Origin: Mycobacterium marinum
GTDB lineage: Bacteria > Actinomycetota > Actinomycetes > Mycobacteriales > Mycobacteriaceae
Assembly (NCBI RefSeq): GCF_003391395.1
Contig: NZ_CP024190.1
Coordinates: forward strand, 4,650,001-4,714,000
DNA length: 64,000 nt
Direction: 5' to 3'
Shown here: one piece after another, positions 31,570 to 38,856 of the stretch
Numbering within the stretch: position 1 is the first letter of the stretch
Layout: every line of letters starts with the position of its first letter
The notes under the pieces: model-generated
Databases searched by the model: none
The model's input: the letters and a program-made list of their open reading frames with translations, nothing else
Told to the model about the DNA's origin: nothing
Translations under genes and position numbers: made by a program

Positions 31570-32235
31570 ATGACGTGGCCGATTCCACCGGGGTGGTATC
31601 CGGACCCGTCGGGCGCGCCCGGGGCCCGGTACTGGAATGGGCTGGCTTGGACAGTTCACCGGGCCCCGCCCGCACTGCGGGTGCGCGCCGCCGCGACGCC
31701 CCGAACGCTCTCGTCCGCGTCGCGCCGCATGTCCGATCTCATAGCGGCGCATCCCGGGATCACCGTCGCCGCCGTCATATATCTGGGGATCGGCTTGGCC
31801 TTCGCCATGGACGGATATTGGGCGGCCATGAAGGGGTGGGCGTTGCTGGCCGCGCTCGTCGGCGGGCCGGCCGGGCTGGTGCTACTGGCCGTACGCCGGA
31901 CCAAGCGGCGCCGCGAAGCCCGCGAGCGGTGTCGCCAGCACGATGCGCGCTTGGCGGCCCGGGCCGAACGGGAACATCAAGCGCTGCTGCGCGGCGACCT
32001 GGACGTCGGCGTGTTCGGGGCATACCGTCCAGAGCCGCTGAGCCAGCCGGATCGGTCACCTGATGCGGCCGAGCAGATGCGCCGCACAGCGTGGCAGCCC
32101 GAGTTATCGGACCAGCGACCAGCCGTGCGGCCGAACAACCCGGCTCCGTGGCACATCGTCACCCAGTGGCCGACACGACAATTCCGAAGTCCCGAGGAAA
32201 ACTCCACTCCCCCGGATGCCTGCTCAGCTGAGTAG
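31570..32235 (+). CDS. DUF2510 membrane protein
   Basis: 221 aa. The N-terminal motif PPGWYPDPSGAPGARYWNGLAWT is the DUF2510 hallmark. One or two membrane segments follow (about 57-80 and 90-105: AVIYLGIGLAFAMDGYW, LLAALVGGPAGLVLLAV), then a basic coiled region and a Pro-rich tail. A TAGCGT -10 box lies 8 nt upstream. Its position between hydrolase and integrase and its membrane domain suggest a superinfection-exclusion role, as for other prophage DUF2510 proteins. Not proven. Confidence 0.7.
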   Translation: MTWPIPPGWYPDPSGAPGARYWNGLAWTVHRAPPALRVRAAATPRTLSSASRRMSDLIAAHPGITVAAVIYLGIGLAFAMDGYWAAMKGWALLAALVGGPAGLVLLAVRRTKRRREARERCRQHDARLAARAEREHQALLRGDLDVGVFGAYRPEPLSQPDRSPDAAEQMRRTAWQPELSDQRPAVRPNNPAPWHIVTQWPTRQFRSPEENSTPPDACSAE

Positions 32236-33480
32236 GACGCGTTCAAGTTTGCCGAGCGCGGCCCGGGTTTGGGTTTGGTCGACGTGGATGTAGGCGGCGT
32301 GCGCAGCCGCGGATGAGTGGCCGGTGATCTGCATTCGGACTTCCTCCGGGATACCGAGTTCCTGCAGAAGCGTCGATGCGGTGTGGCGGGTGGTGTAGAC
32401 CTCGAGCCGTGGAAGGCCGGCCGCGGTGAGGACGGCGCGCCAGGCTTGGGCGTCGTCGCGTTTGGACAGTGGGCGGCCGTCTCGGCGGTGCCAGACCAGC
32501 CCGTGCGGGTTCTCGTCGGCAGCGGTGTCGGCCCGGTGCTGCTCGAGCATCGCCAGCAGTGGCGGCACGATCGGGACGATGCGGGTGCCGGCCGAGGTTT
32601 TGGGTTTGGTCCAGACGAATGAGCCGATGCATTCGCGGTAGATGAAGTCGTCGTTGAAGTCCCAGTGGGCGGCCGGGCAGAAACTGGGGCGTTTCTTGCC
32701 GCAGGGGTACTGGCGGTTGGTGTCGGGGTCTCCGCAGCCGTGGGTTTTGTCTAGTTGCTGCAGTTGCCAGGACAGGTCGAACACGGCGTTGTCGAAGTCG
32801 ACGCGGTCCCATTCCAGGCCGAGTAGCTCGGCTGGGCGGGCACCGGTCAGGAATGCTGTCGCCCATCTGGTCGCGAGTAGCGGCGCGGTTTCGTCACGTG
32901 ACTCTTGGAGCTCGATGGCGGTGCGGATGACGAGCTTGGCGGCCGGCGCGCCGAGAGATCCACGTGAGCGTTTCACGTGCCCTGGGGTGTCTACCGCGTC
33001 GGCGACATTGCGGACGATGATGCCTTCGGTCACCGCGGCTTTGAGAGCGACCTTTAGCGTCTTGTGGGCGCGCTGCCTATTGCCGCTCGTCTCGATCTGG
33101 TCGAGCATTCGGCGGATGTCGCTCGGGGTGAGCTGCTTGAGTTTCAGCTTCGAGTTGATGTTCGGCAGGATGTGGAGCCGGATGGCTTCTTCGTACCAGT
33201 CGTAGGTGTTCGGCCGGACTTTGGGCTTCTTGATTTCGTCGACCCAGTAGCGCAGCCACACGGCGGCGGTGGTGGTGGAGCTGACGGGGATGATGCCTTT
33301 GGCGAGCTCGGCTTTGAGTTCGTCGAGCTTGCGTTTGGCTTCGTTGCGGTTCTTTGAGTAGACGCGTTTCTGCCGGCGCTGGCCGTCACCGGTGGAGTAG
33401 TCCACGCTGCCGGTCCACATGCCGTCAGCGCGTTTGAATAGGCCGCCTTCGCCGGGCGCGCGGCGCTTCGTCGGACTCAT
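32224..33480 (-). CDS. int: Tyrosine integrase
   Basis: 418 aa. N-terminal SAM-like core-binding domain (VRPNTYDWYEEAIRLHILP). The catalytic set is complete: Arg in TGARPAELLGLEW, a Lys/beta-hairpin region, YTTRHTASTLLQ (HxxR type), ITGHSS, and Tyr in AAYIHVD near the end. An insert with CGDPDTNRQYPCGKKRPSFC (about 245-265) may bind zinc. It overlaps the DUF2510 stop by 12 bp and works on the tRNA-Lys site 1.2 kb away. Confidence 0.95.
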   Translation of the reverse strand: MSPTKRRAPGEGGLFKRADGMWTGSVDYSTGDGQRRQKRVYSKNRNEAKRKLDELKAELAKGIIPVSSTTTAAVWLRYWVDEIKKPKVRPNTYDWYEEAIRLHILPNINSKLKLKQLTPSDIRRMLDQIETSGNRQRAHKTLKVALKAAVTEGIIVRNVADAVDTPGHVKRSRGSLGAPAAKLVIRTAIELQESRDETAPLLATRWATAFLTGARPAELLGLEWDRVDFDNAVFDLSWQLQQLDKTHGCGDPDTNRQYPCGKKRPSFCPAAHWDFNDDFIYRECIGSFVWTKPKTSAGTRIVPIVPPLLAMLEQHRADTAADENPHGLVWHRRDGRPLSKRDDAQAWRAVLTAAGLPRLEVYTTRHTASTLLQELGIPEEVRMQITGHSSAAAHAAYIHVDQTQTRAALGKLERVLLS

Positions 33481-33493
33481 GCCGCACCGGTCA

Positions 33494-33664
33494 TTAGGGT
33501 GTCACTACCGACAGATCGCCGGGCCTGTGAATGCCGATGAAGCAGACTGGCCTACTCCACTGGACGCGTACCCAGCCGCGGGGTGCTTCTGCGTCGCCGA
33601 GCACCTTGCCACGCCACTCGGGTTCTTCGGTGAACTCGACCACGTTGCCGTCAATATCACTCAT
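33494..33664 (-). CDS. Small phage protein (56 aa)
   Basis: ATG 33664 (MSDIDGNVVEFTEE) to a TAA at 33494. It contains an SH3-like beta pattern (PEWRGKVLGD, RGWVRVQWSR). It fills the space between the integrase and the nucleotidyltransferase-like gene on the same strand. Function unknown. Confidence 0.5.
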   Translation of the reverse strand: MSDIDGNVVEFTEEPEWRGKVLGDAEAPRGWVRVQWSRPVCFIGIHRPGDLSVVTP

Positions 33665-33668
33665 CACT

Positions 33669-34460
33669 TCATCCCGTCCACCAGTCTTGATAGACGCCGA
33701 TTAGCCAACGGTTGAGCCGGTCGTAATCGCACTGGTCTGGAAGGTTGGAACTGACTGTGCGCGCGACGAGTTCGTTGCGAGATTCATCGATCGCGTCGAG
33801 AACATCCTGCTTGTCAATCTTGCCGATGCGTAGGTCATGGAGCCAGCTGCGCGATGGTTCGGGGATTGGCAGGGTGATCCGGCCGGTGGTGAGCAGTTCG
33901 ACGCCTTGCAGCCCGAGACGTGCGGCGTGGTAGGCGAATTTTGTGTCGAAGCCGTAGATATCGATGAGTTCGGGTCGGTTGGTGTGCTTGGAGCGCAGTC
34001 CGAGCATCTGGTCGCGTTGTGCGTCCAGGTAGCCGATAAAGCGGCGCCCGCACTCACGGGACAGGAACAGCTCAGGGTGACGGCGCATCTCTTCGCCGGG
34101 GCCTTCGATGTGGACGACCTCATTGGCGGGGGCGAACAGCAGGAGTAGCACTGTGGGGTTTCCGCCGGCCGCAAGTTTGGCCCACTTACGCAGGCTGTAG
34201 ATGACGAGGTCGAGGTCGCCAGCGCCGGATCGGACGCCTTCGGGCTGCGTGCGGTACTGATACTGCTCGAATTGGCGTAGGCCGATGACGCAGTCGGGGG
34301 GTTCGATGCAAACACCCATCTCGTCGCGATCGTCGGTGCCTTCCACAGTGACGCCGTGCAGTCCTGAGCCGACCTGGGTGCGCAGGATGGTGTTGGCTTG
34401 CGCGATGTCACGGTGCCAGCTGGTTGCGTGCCGATTCTTGTAGACCTGGTCAGTTGTCAC
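33669..34460 (-). CDS. Predicted nucleotidyltransferase (COG3541-like)
   Basis: 263 aa from GTG 34460, with AAGGAG four bases upstream. The N-terminal GSGLHGVTVEGTDDRDEMGVC matches the GSxxHGTxxxxSDxDxxGV pattern of COG3541-type nucleotidyltransferases, although the second Asp-x-Asp is altered. GPGEEMRRHPELFLS and DTKFAYHAARLGLQG match the family's later blocks. The upstream 34,496-34,529 repeats may control it. Substrate unknown. Confidence 0.75.
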   Translation of the reverse strand: MTTDQVYKNRHATSWHRDIAQANTILRTQVGSGLHGVTVEGTDDRDEMGVCIEPPDCVIGLRQFEQYQYRTQPEGVRSGAGDLDLVIYSLRKWAKLAAGGNPTVLLLLFAPANEVVHIEGPGEEMRRHPELFLSRECGRRFIGYLDAQRDQMLGLRSKHTNRPELIDIYGFDTKFAYHAARLGLQGVELLTTGRITLPIPEPSRSWLHDLRIGKIDKQDVLDAIDESRNELVARTVSSNLPDQCDYDRLNRWLIGVYQDWWTG

Positions 34461-34495
34461 CGAACTCCTTCTTTCGTATCGCGATAGGCCCTCAA

Positions 34496-34529
34496 CTGTA
34501 CACATCGACTGTACACACAACTGTACACA
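34496..34529. repeat. Three CTGTACACA repeats upstream of the nucleotidyltransferase gene
   Basis: CTGTACACA at 34496-34504, 34509-34517 and 34521-34529, 12-13 bp apart, each containing the palindrome TGTACA. They lie between that gene and the att junction, so they could be arm-type integrase sites or operators. The role is undetermined. Confidence 0.55.
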
Positions 34530-34628
34530 CGCTATTGCGAGAACCTGCTAGAACTAGCTAGCTGTAAAATGGCTCTGAACTGCCCATATCAGGTGTTGGC
34601 AATGGTGACGGCGCATGGGAATAGCTTA

Positions 34629-34672
34629 CTCTTAATCAGCGGGTCCGGGGTTCGAAACCCTGACGGCGCACT
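34629..34672 (+). pseudogene. 3' half of tRNA-Lys(CTT); prophage attachment junction
   Basis: Positions map onto tRNA numbering from the anticodon loop: CTCTTAA loop with CTT at 34631-34633, stem TCAGC, variable GGGTC, T stem CGGGG, T loop TTCGAAA, CCCTG, acceptor ACGGCGC and discriminator A at 34670; CCA is not encoded. The sequence 5' of the loop (from about 34,623 leftward) does not give the matching D arm or GCGCCGT acceptor strand, so the 5' half was displaced by integration. The intact tRNA should be at the other prophage end. Confidence 0.85.
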
Positions 34673-35254
34673 TCACGAAATGCCCCTTGTGGGAGCCACG
34701 ATGCGGCGAGCGGCCTCTACGGCCGCTGCCCGTCGCCCCTCGATAACCGCGCGATCAGTAGCGACGGCATCGGGATGAGGCGACTGCGCCCAGGCCAGAC
34801 CCACCCCAAACAACAGGACGAGCAAGTCCATCGGATGCCAGTGCGGGTCGACGTGGCCGGCAGCTTGGGCCGCTTCGATCACGCCGACGTCGCGCGCCTG
34901 GACCGATTCCACGCCCTCGACCTGCGGCGGGTCCAGGACCAAACCCTCTAGATTGGCCCAGGTAATCATGCGCAGGTGCTCGGGCCTGCGGCAGGCCAGG
35001 TCGTAGATGTCGCCGACGAACTCGGGGACCGCGTCGGGACGCAGCGTCACCGCGGCAAAGAACTCCTCCATGTCGGCGGCGACAACGCTGCGAAATAGCG
35101 CCTCCTTGTCCTGGAAGTGCGCGTAGAGCCGCTCCTTGCTCGCCTCGGCGGTCCGCGCGATGCGGTCGATCCGGGCACCGGCCAGGCCGTATTGCGCGAA
35201 CTCGGACCGCGCGGCGGTCAGGATCGTCTCGCGAAGTTCCGCCGTGGTTCGCAC
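34673..35254 (-). CDS. TetR-family regulator
   Basis: 193 aa from GTG 35254. HTH: ETILTAARSEFAQYGLAGARIDRIA, then SKERLYAHFQDKEALF; ligand domain after it. TATGAT (35261-35266 opposite strand) stands exactly 6 nt before GTG, so the mRNA is probably leaderless. Its stop directly abuts the tRNA remnant. It is divergent from the acyltransferase gene across a 14-bp palindrome, which it probably binds to repress that gene. Confidence 0.9.
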   Translation of the reverse strand: MRTTAELRETILTAARSEFAQYGLAGARIDRIARTAEASKERLYAHFQDKEALFRSVVAADMEEFFAAVTLRPDAVPEFVGDIYDLACRRPEHLRMITWANLEGLVLDPPQVEGVESVQARDVGVIEAAQAAGHVDPHWHPMDLLVLLFGVGLAWAQSPHPDAVATDRAVIEGRRAAAVEAARRIVAPTRGIS

Positions 35255-35271
35255 AGCATGATCATAGCCAT

Positions 35272-35285
35272 ACGAACTAGTTCGT
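35272..35285. promoter_or_regulatory. Candidate TetR operator
   Basis: ACGAACTAGTTCGT is a perfect 14-bp palindrome located midway between the divergent tetR and acyltransferase genes, adjacent to the tetR -10. This is the expected place and form for autoregulatory binding. Confidence 0.7.
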
Positions 35286-35329
35286 TTGATAGCGTGGTGG
35301 TCCGAGCACGAATCCGAGCGGAGGAAGCC

Positions 35330-36214
35330 ATGAGCGGACGCATCGATACCGAGGCAATAATGAGCCCGCCGCGCCGAGTGGAGTTCCTGCGCGGTGCGCT
35401 AGACCGGACCCAAGACGGGATTGCGCCGCTTATCGACCTGTTTCGGCCCCATGTAACCGGCCTGGAAACACTGCCCGGCGACGGACGATTCTTGTTGGTG
35501 GGCAACCACACTCAGTTTGTCGGCGGTGAGGTGCTGCTGGTTCCGCACTTCGTTCGTCGGGCAATCGGCAGCCGAGTGCGTCCACTGGCCGATCGCCGGT
35601 TCGGGCGGCGCCGCGGCTTTGGTTACGACCTGATGACCGCCTACGGCGGCGTCGTCGGCGCCCCCGAAAGCGCACGAGAACTGATGCGGCACAACGAAAC
35701 CATTCTGGTATTCCCCGGCGGAGGCCGCGAGATCGCGAAATTCAAGGGCGAGGAATACCACTTGAATTGGAATGGGCGCAACGGATTCGCCCGCATCGCG
35801 GCCGAAAACGACTATCCGATCGTTCCGGTCGGACTGGTCGGCGGTGACGATGTCTACAAGAGCATGGTCACCCGCGACAGCGCGCTCGGCCGGCTCAGCC
35901 AGGCCGTCAGCGTGAAGCTGACCGGCCGCTCCGACATGGCGATGCCGTTGATGCGCGGGATGGGACCAACCCTGATCCCCCGCCCCCAACGGATGTACCT
36001 GCGTTTTAGCGAGCCGATCGACACGACGCAGCCGGATGGGAGAGCGGCCCAGGAGTGGGTCGAGTCGGTGAAGAAAAGCACTCAGCACGCTCTGGAAACA
36101 ATCCTGGCCGAGTTGCTGAGCATTCGCGCAGGCGACCCGTTCCGCGCGCTCAACCCGTTGTCCTGGGCGAGCGCGGCCAAAGCCGAAGCGACCAGCATCG
36201 CGAGCCAAAATTAG
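35330..36214 (+). CDS. MGAT/DAGAT-like lysophospholipid acyltransferase
   Basis: 294 aa from ATG 35330 with GGAGGA upstream. Motifs: GNHTQF (catalytic His), VFPGGGRE with the GG pattern typical of the MGAT-like class, and a PIVPVGLVGGDD block. It transfers an acyl group from acyl-CoA to a glycerolipid-type acceptor at the membrane. It is transcribed away from a TetR gene. Substrate not determinable. Confidence 0.82.
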   Translation: MSGRIDTEAIMSPPRRVEFLRGALDRTQDGIAPLIDLFRPHVTGLETLPGDGRFLLVGNHTQFVGGEVLLVPHFVRRAIGSRVRPLADRRFGRRRGFGYDLMTAYGGVVGAPESARELMRHNETILVFPGGGREIAKFKGEEYHLNWNGRNGFARIAAENDYPIVPVGLVGGDDVYKSMVTRDSALGRLSQAVSVKLTGRSDMAMPLMRGMGPTLIPRPQRMYLRFSEPIDTTQPDGRAAQEWVESVKKSTQHALETILAELLSIRAGDPFRALNPLSWASAAKAEATSIASQN

Positions 36215-36325
36215 GGTGCCGCCGCAACTTTGGCAGCGCCCAGCCGAGACCCGCCAGGCCTGGGCGACGCGCGCTGTCCAGGGGCCGACGAAAAGATCCG
36301 AGTCGGTGCTCGCGCACTCGGCCCG

Positions 36326-36790
36326 ATGTATCACCTGCAACTCGAGCGGCTCTACAACAGCAAAGAGCAAGCCCTGGTGCCGATTCACCTGGCCTTCGCG
36401 TTTCGGGGGATGAACACCCATGGTCGCGCGCTCTACACGCTGGTGCATCGCGCACTGGCCGGGTACGACGAGGACGACTACAACGTGTGCGAGGGCGAGC
36501 AACTTTGCGCCATGGTGCTCGGATGGAACTTCGGCGACGGGCATCTACATAGCGAGTGCCTCATCGAGGCCCTACAGCAGCGGTATGGATTCGAGCCGGG
36601 TGAGGTTCGGGTGGTGATTCTCGACTCGCAGCCCATCCATATCCAGCGCCAGCAGTACCGGCTCGTCGACGCCGCCACTGGCGAGTTCGAGCGCGGTTAC
36701 GTCGATGTGGCTGACATGGCCGAGGCCCAGCCCTGGGTCGATGACCTGCCGATACACGTCGAAAGCGGCACCGCGGCCGGAATGACCTGA
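36326..36790 (+). CDS. Conserved hypothetical protein (154 aa)
   Basis: Start ATG 36326 (MYHLQLERLYNSKEQ) is preferred because the upstream extension of the frame is Pro/Gly/Ala noise, although no strong ribosome site is visible. It contains HLAFAFRGMNTHGRAL, NVCEGEQLCAMVLGW and GDGHLHSECLIEAL. No domain recognised. It ends convergent with the rv2520c-like gene. Confidence 0.6.
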   Translation: MYHLQLERLYNSKEQALVPIHLAFAFRGMNTHGRALYTLVHRALAGYDEDDYNVCEGEQLCAMVLGWNFGDGHLHSECLIEALQQRYGFEPGEVRVVILDSQPIHIQRQQYRLVDAATGEFERGYVDVADMAEAQPWVDDLPIHVESGTAAGMT

Positions 36791-36813
36791 GGGTACTGCG
36801 GTGGTGCCCAATC

Positions 36814-36853
36814 GCGTCGAGCGTGCCCCCAGGGCGTCGAGTGTGCGCTCAGG
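36814..36853. repeat. 20-bp tandem repeat
   Basis: GCGTCGA-type unit repeated twice (36814-36833 and 36834-36853), 16 of 20 bases equal, in the non-coding gap just before a hairpin. It resembles a recurring intergenic motif of mycobacteria, to my memory. The function is unknown. Confidence 0.5.
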
Positions 36854-36875
36854 GTGGAAATCCGGCGATTTCCAC
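36854..36875. terminator. Bidirectional hairpin between convergent genes
   Basis: GTGGAAATC pairs perfectly with GATTTCCAC over a CGGC loop, with AGG and GCCCT flanks able to extend it. It lies between the rightward 36326 gene and the leftward rv2520c-like gene. There is no T run, as is often so in mycobacteria. Confidence 0.6.
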
Positions 36876-36901
36876 GCCCTGGACGCACATCCGAAGCCGT
36901 C

Positions 36902-37129
36902 TCAGCGGTTCCTGATCTTGCGGATCACCACGACCACGACGACAGACCCGACCCCGACCAACGTCACGGTCACGGCCGGTTTGGTGACGAACTCGATCAC
37001 CTTGGCCTTCACGTCGTCGGCCAGGCGGCGGGGGTTGGCACGCTCAACCAGCGAGTCGACGGTGGTCGCCAGCTGGTCGCGGGCGACGTCGATGTCCTGC
37101 TTGATGGTGTCGGGATCGCGGTCCGCCAC
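36902..37129 (-). CDS. Rv2520c-like small membrane protein (DUF3618-like)
   Basis: 75 aa from GTG 37129 with GGAGG eight bases upstream. It has an acidic/helical N-terminus (DTIKQDIDVARDQLATTVDSL), ANPRRLADDVKAKV, and one C-terminal membrane helix (VTLVGVGSVVVVVVIRK). It is orthologous in order and sequence to M. tuberculosis rv2520c, next to bcp. Confidence 0.85.
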   Translation of the reverse strand: MADRDPDTIKQDIDVARDQLATTVDSLVERANPRRLADDVKAKVIEFVTKPAVTVTLVGVGSVVVVVVIRKIRNR

Positions 37130-37236
37130 GTGTCTGTCCTCCAAGTCTCCCGCTATCCGGCCTATACACCTGCCCGCACTACCCTAGATCAGCCGGTGCG
37201 AGTCCTAACGCTCCGGTGAACAGAAAGGGACCTACG

Positions 37237-37710
37237 TTGAGCGAGACCACACGCCTGGCGCCAGGCGACAAAGCGCCTGCATTCAGCCTGCCCGACGCCA
37301 ACGGCAACAAGGTGTCACTGTCCGACTACAAGGGGCGCCGAGTGGTGGTGTACTTCTACCCGGCCGCTTCGACGCCCGGATGCACCAAACAGGCCTGCGA
37401 TTTCCGCGACAACCTGAGCGAGTTGAACGAGGCCGGCCTCGACGTGGTCGGGATCTCCCCCGACAAGCCGGAGAAGCTGGCCAAATTCCGCGATGCCGAG
37501 GGGCTGACGTTCCCGCTGCTATCGGACCCCGACCGCAAGGTGTTGGCGGCCTACGGCGCCTACGGCGAGAAGATGATGTACGGCAAGACCGTCACCGGCG
37601 TGATCCGTTCCACGTTCGTCGTCGACGAAAGCGGCAAGATCGCCGTCGCCCAGTACAACGTGAAGGCGACCGGGCACGTCGCCAAACTCCGTCGCGACCT
37701 ATCGGTCTAG
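37237..37710 (+). CDS. bcp: Thioredoxin-dependent peroxiredoxin Bcp
   Basis: 157 aa from TTG 37237 (GAAAGGGA upstream), the same length as the M. tuberculosis protein. Peroxidatic and resolving cysteines are in PAASTPGCTKQACDF (Cys49 and Cys54). It reduces peroxides in the cytoplasm. Its last 36 bases are copied 1.15 kb downstream. The first codon TTG is unusual but the frame and SD support it. Confidence 0.93.
   Translation: MSETTRLAPGDKAPAFSLPDANGNKVSLSDYKGRRVVVYFYPAASTPGCTKQACDFRDNLSELNEAGLDVVGISPDKPEKLAKFRDAEGLTFPLLSDPDRKVLAAYGAYGEKMMYGKTVTGVIRSTFVVDESGKIAVAQYNVKATGHVAKLRRDLSV
37666..37701 (+). repeat. 36-bp direct repeat, copy 1 (bcp 3' end)
   Basis: The last residues of bcp (from GCGACCGGGC to CGCGACCTA) are identical to 38812-38847. 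The repeats flank the inserted hydrolase gene. Confidence 0.95.
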
Positions 37711-37789
37711 TGGTCGCTCTAGTGGCGGCCGCAAGCGCGGCGTAGCCACGATCAAGGAGGTCGTCGAGCAGATCACGGCGTCCGATTGG

Positions 37790-38767
37790 TCAACACTCGC
37801 CGTCGCGACGGTGCTCGCGCAGGAATCGCATCGCGATGTCGCCGACTTGCTCAGCCTGGTCGAACCAGGGTGCATGACCGCCACCGACGATGTTCAGTTC
37901 GCCGTTCGGGATGAACTCCATCGCGCGCCGTGCCACCGCCACCGAACCGAACGGATCGTCCTCTCCCCAGATCATCTGGACCGGATGCCGAATGTCCGCC
38001 AACTGCTCACCGGTCAGGGAGATCTCCGGGCGGATTCGGCCGAACCGCATCACCGCACCGAGTAATCCGACAAAGCTGCCGACGTATGTCGGCAGCTGCT
38101 CGCATGCCAGCAACACATCGCGGACCTCGCCAAGGCCCGACACGTCCTCGTGCACCATCGCGAACACCCGGTCGACCTGCCGGTGTGAGGGAGTCTGAAG
38201 CGTCATCAGCATCCTGCCGATAGCGGAGATCGACATCACTCGCATCGGCAGAGGCGCCGTCGTTCCGAGGATGTGCGCCGGACAGGCCACCATGACTTGC
38301 GCATCAACGGTTCCCGGGTGGTCGAGGGAAAGCCATGCGCTCCACAGCGATCCCTGCGATTGCGTGATGAATGGCACGCCTTGCAGGCCGACGCCACCGA
38401 GGACCTGCGCCAAGAACTCGACGGCCAACGAACGCAGGGGTTTTGCGCTGTAGTCGACGCCATCGGTGAGTCCGAAGCCGGGAAGATCGACGGCGTAGAG
38501 CGTGTAGCCGGTCAGATGCGGCATCAGGGGCGCCCAGAACGCGGCGGGAACCATGCCGCCGATCACCATCATCAGCGGCGGACCTTCGCCAACGACCAGT
38601 AGGTGCGCACGCCCACCAATCGCCGGGACATCGACGAATCGGGATTCTGCCCGCAGCCCGAAGCGCTCCAGCAAGCGGCGCTGCGCATCCTCGAATTCCT
38701 TTACGGATGCTCGGTTCTGCGCGCTGCGGCCCTGTCCGTTCGACCGCTTTCCGAGAAAGCCGGTCAT
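37790..38767 (-). CDS. Alpha/beta hydrolase (inserted gene)
   Basis: 325 aa. It has LYAVDLPGFGLTDG, the elbow TQSQGSL (Ser), WGEDDPFG (Asp) and GGGHAPW (His): a full catalytic triad. It lies between bcp and the peptidase, where M. tuberculosis has no gene, and is bracketed by 36-bp copies of the bcp end. It opposes bcp. The substrate is unknown; relatives include 2-hydroxymuconic-type and epoxide hydrolases. Confidence 0.82.
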   Translation of the reverse strand: MTGFLGKRSNGQGRSAQNRASVKEFEDAQRRLLERFGLRAESRFVDVPAIGGRAHLLVVGEGPPLMMVIGGMVPAAFWAPLMPHLTGYTLYAVDLPGFGLTDGVDYSAKPLRSLAVEFLAQVLGGVGLQGVPFITQSQGSLWSAWLSLDHPGTVDAQVMVACPAHILGTTAPLPMRVMSISAIGRMLMTLQTPSHRQVDRVFAMVHEDVSGLGEVRDVLLACEQLPTYVGSFVGLLGAVMRFGRIRPEISLTGEQLADIRHPVQMIWGEDDPFGSVAVARRAMEFIPNGELNIVGGGHAPWFDQAEQVGDIAMRFLREHRRDGEC

Positions 38768-38811
38768 GTATCCAAACGTACACCTCGACCGACCGGCACT
38801 TCATCGACAAA

Positions 38812-38847
38812 GCGACCGGGCACGTCGCCAAACTCCGTCGCGACCTA
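38812..38847 (+). repeat. 36-bp direct repeat, copy 2
   Basis: Exact copy of 37666-37701, lying between the hydrolase start and the peptidase end. It carries the bcp C-terminal codons out of context (not in an ORF of its own). Confidence 0.95.
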
Positions 38848-38856
38848 GGGGTGTGA

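Larger units (their letters stand above)
1..34672. mobile_element. Prophage (temperate siphovirus type), left end outside window
   Basis: Seen: contiguous minus-strand phage genes (head, replication, recombination, immunity, integrase) from position 1 up to a truncated tRNA-Lys at 34,629-34,672, after which host-type genes begin. The tyrosine integrase lies 1.2 kb from the junction. The 3' half of the tRNA is preceded by sequence that cannot form the tRNA 5' half, so this is one recombined attachment junction. The other junction, with the reconstituted tRNA, tail genes and lysis genes, must be to the left of base 1. Every module in view looks intact, but completeness cannot be judged from this window. 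Confidence 0.95.

Noticed and set aside
34597..34670. Complete tRNA-Lys gene
   Set aside because: The 5' half gives no D arm and no GCGCCGT acceptor strand; only the 3' half is present.
1..34672. CRISPR arrays or rRNA genes
   Set aside because: No spaced palindromic repeats with unique spacers and no rRNA signature were seen here or in the rest of the window.
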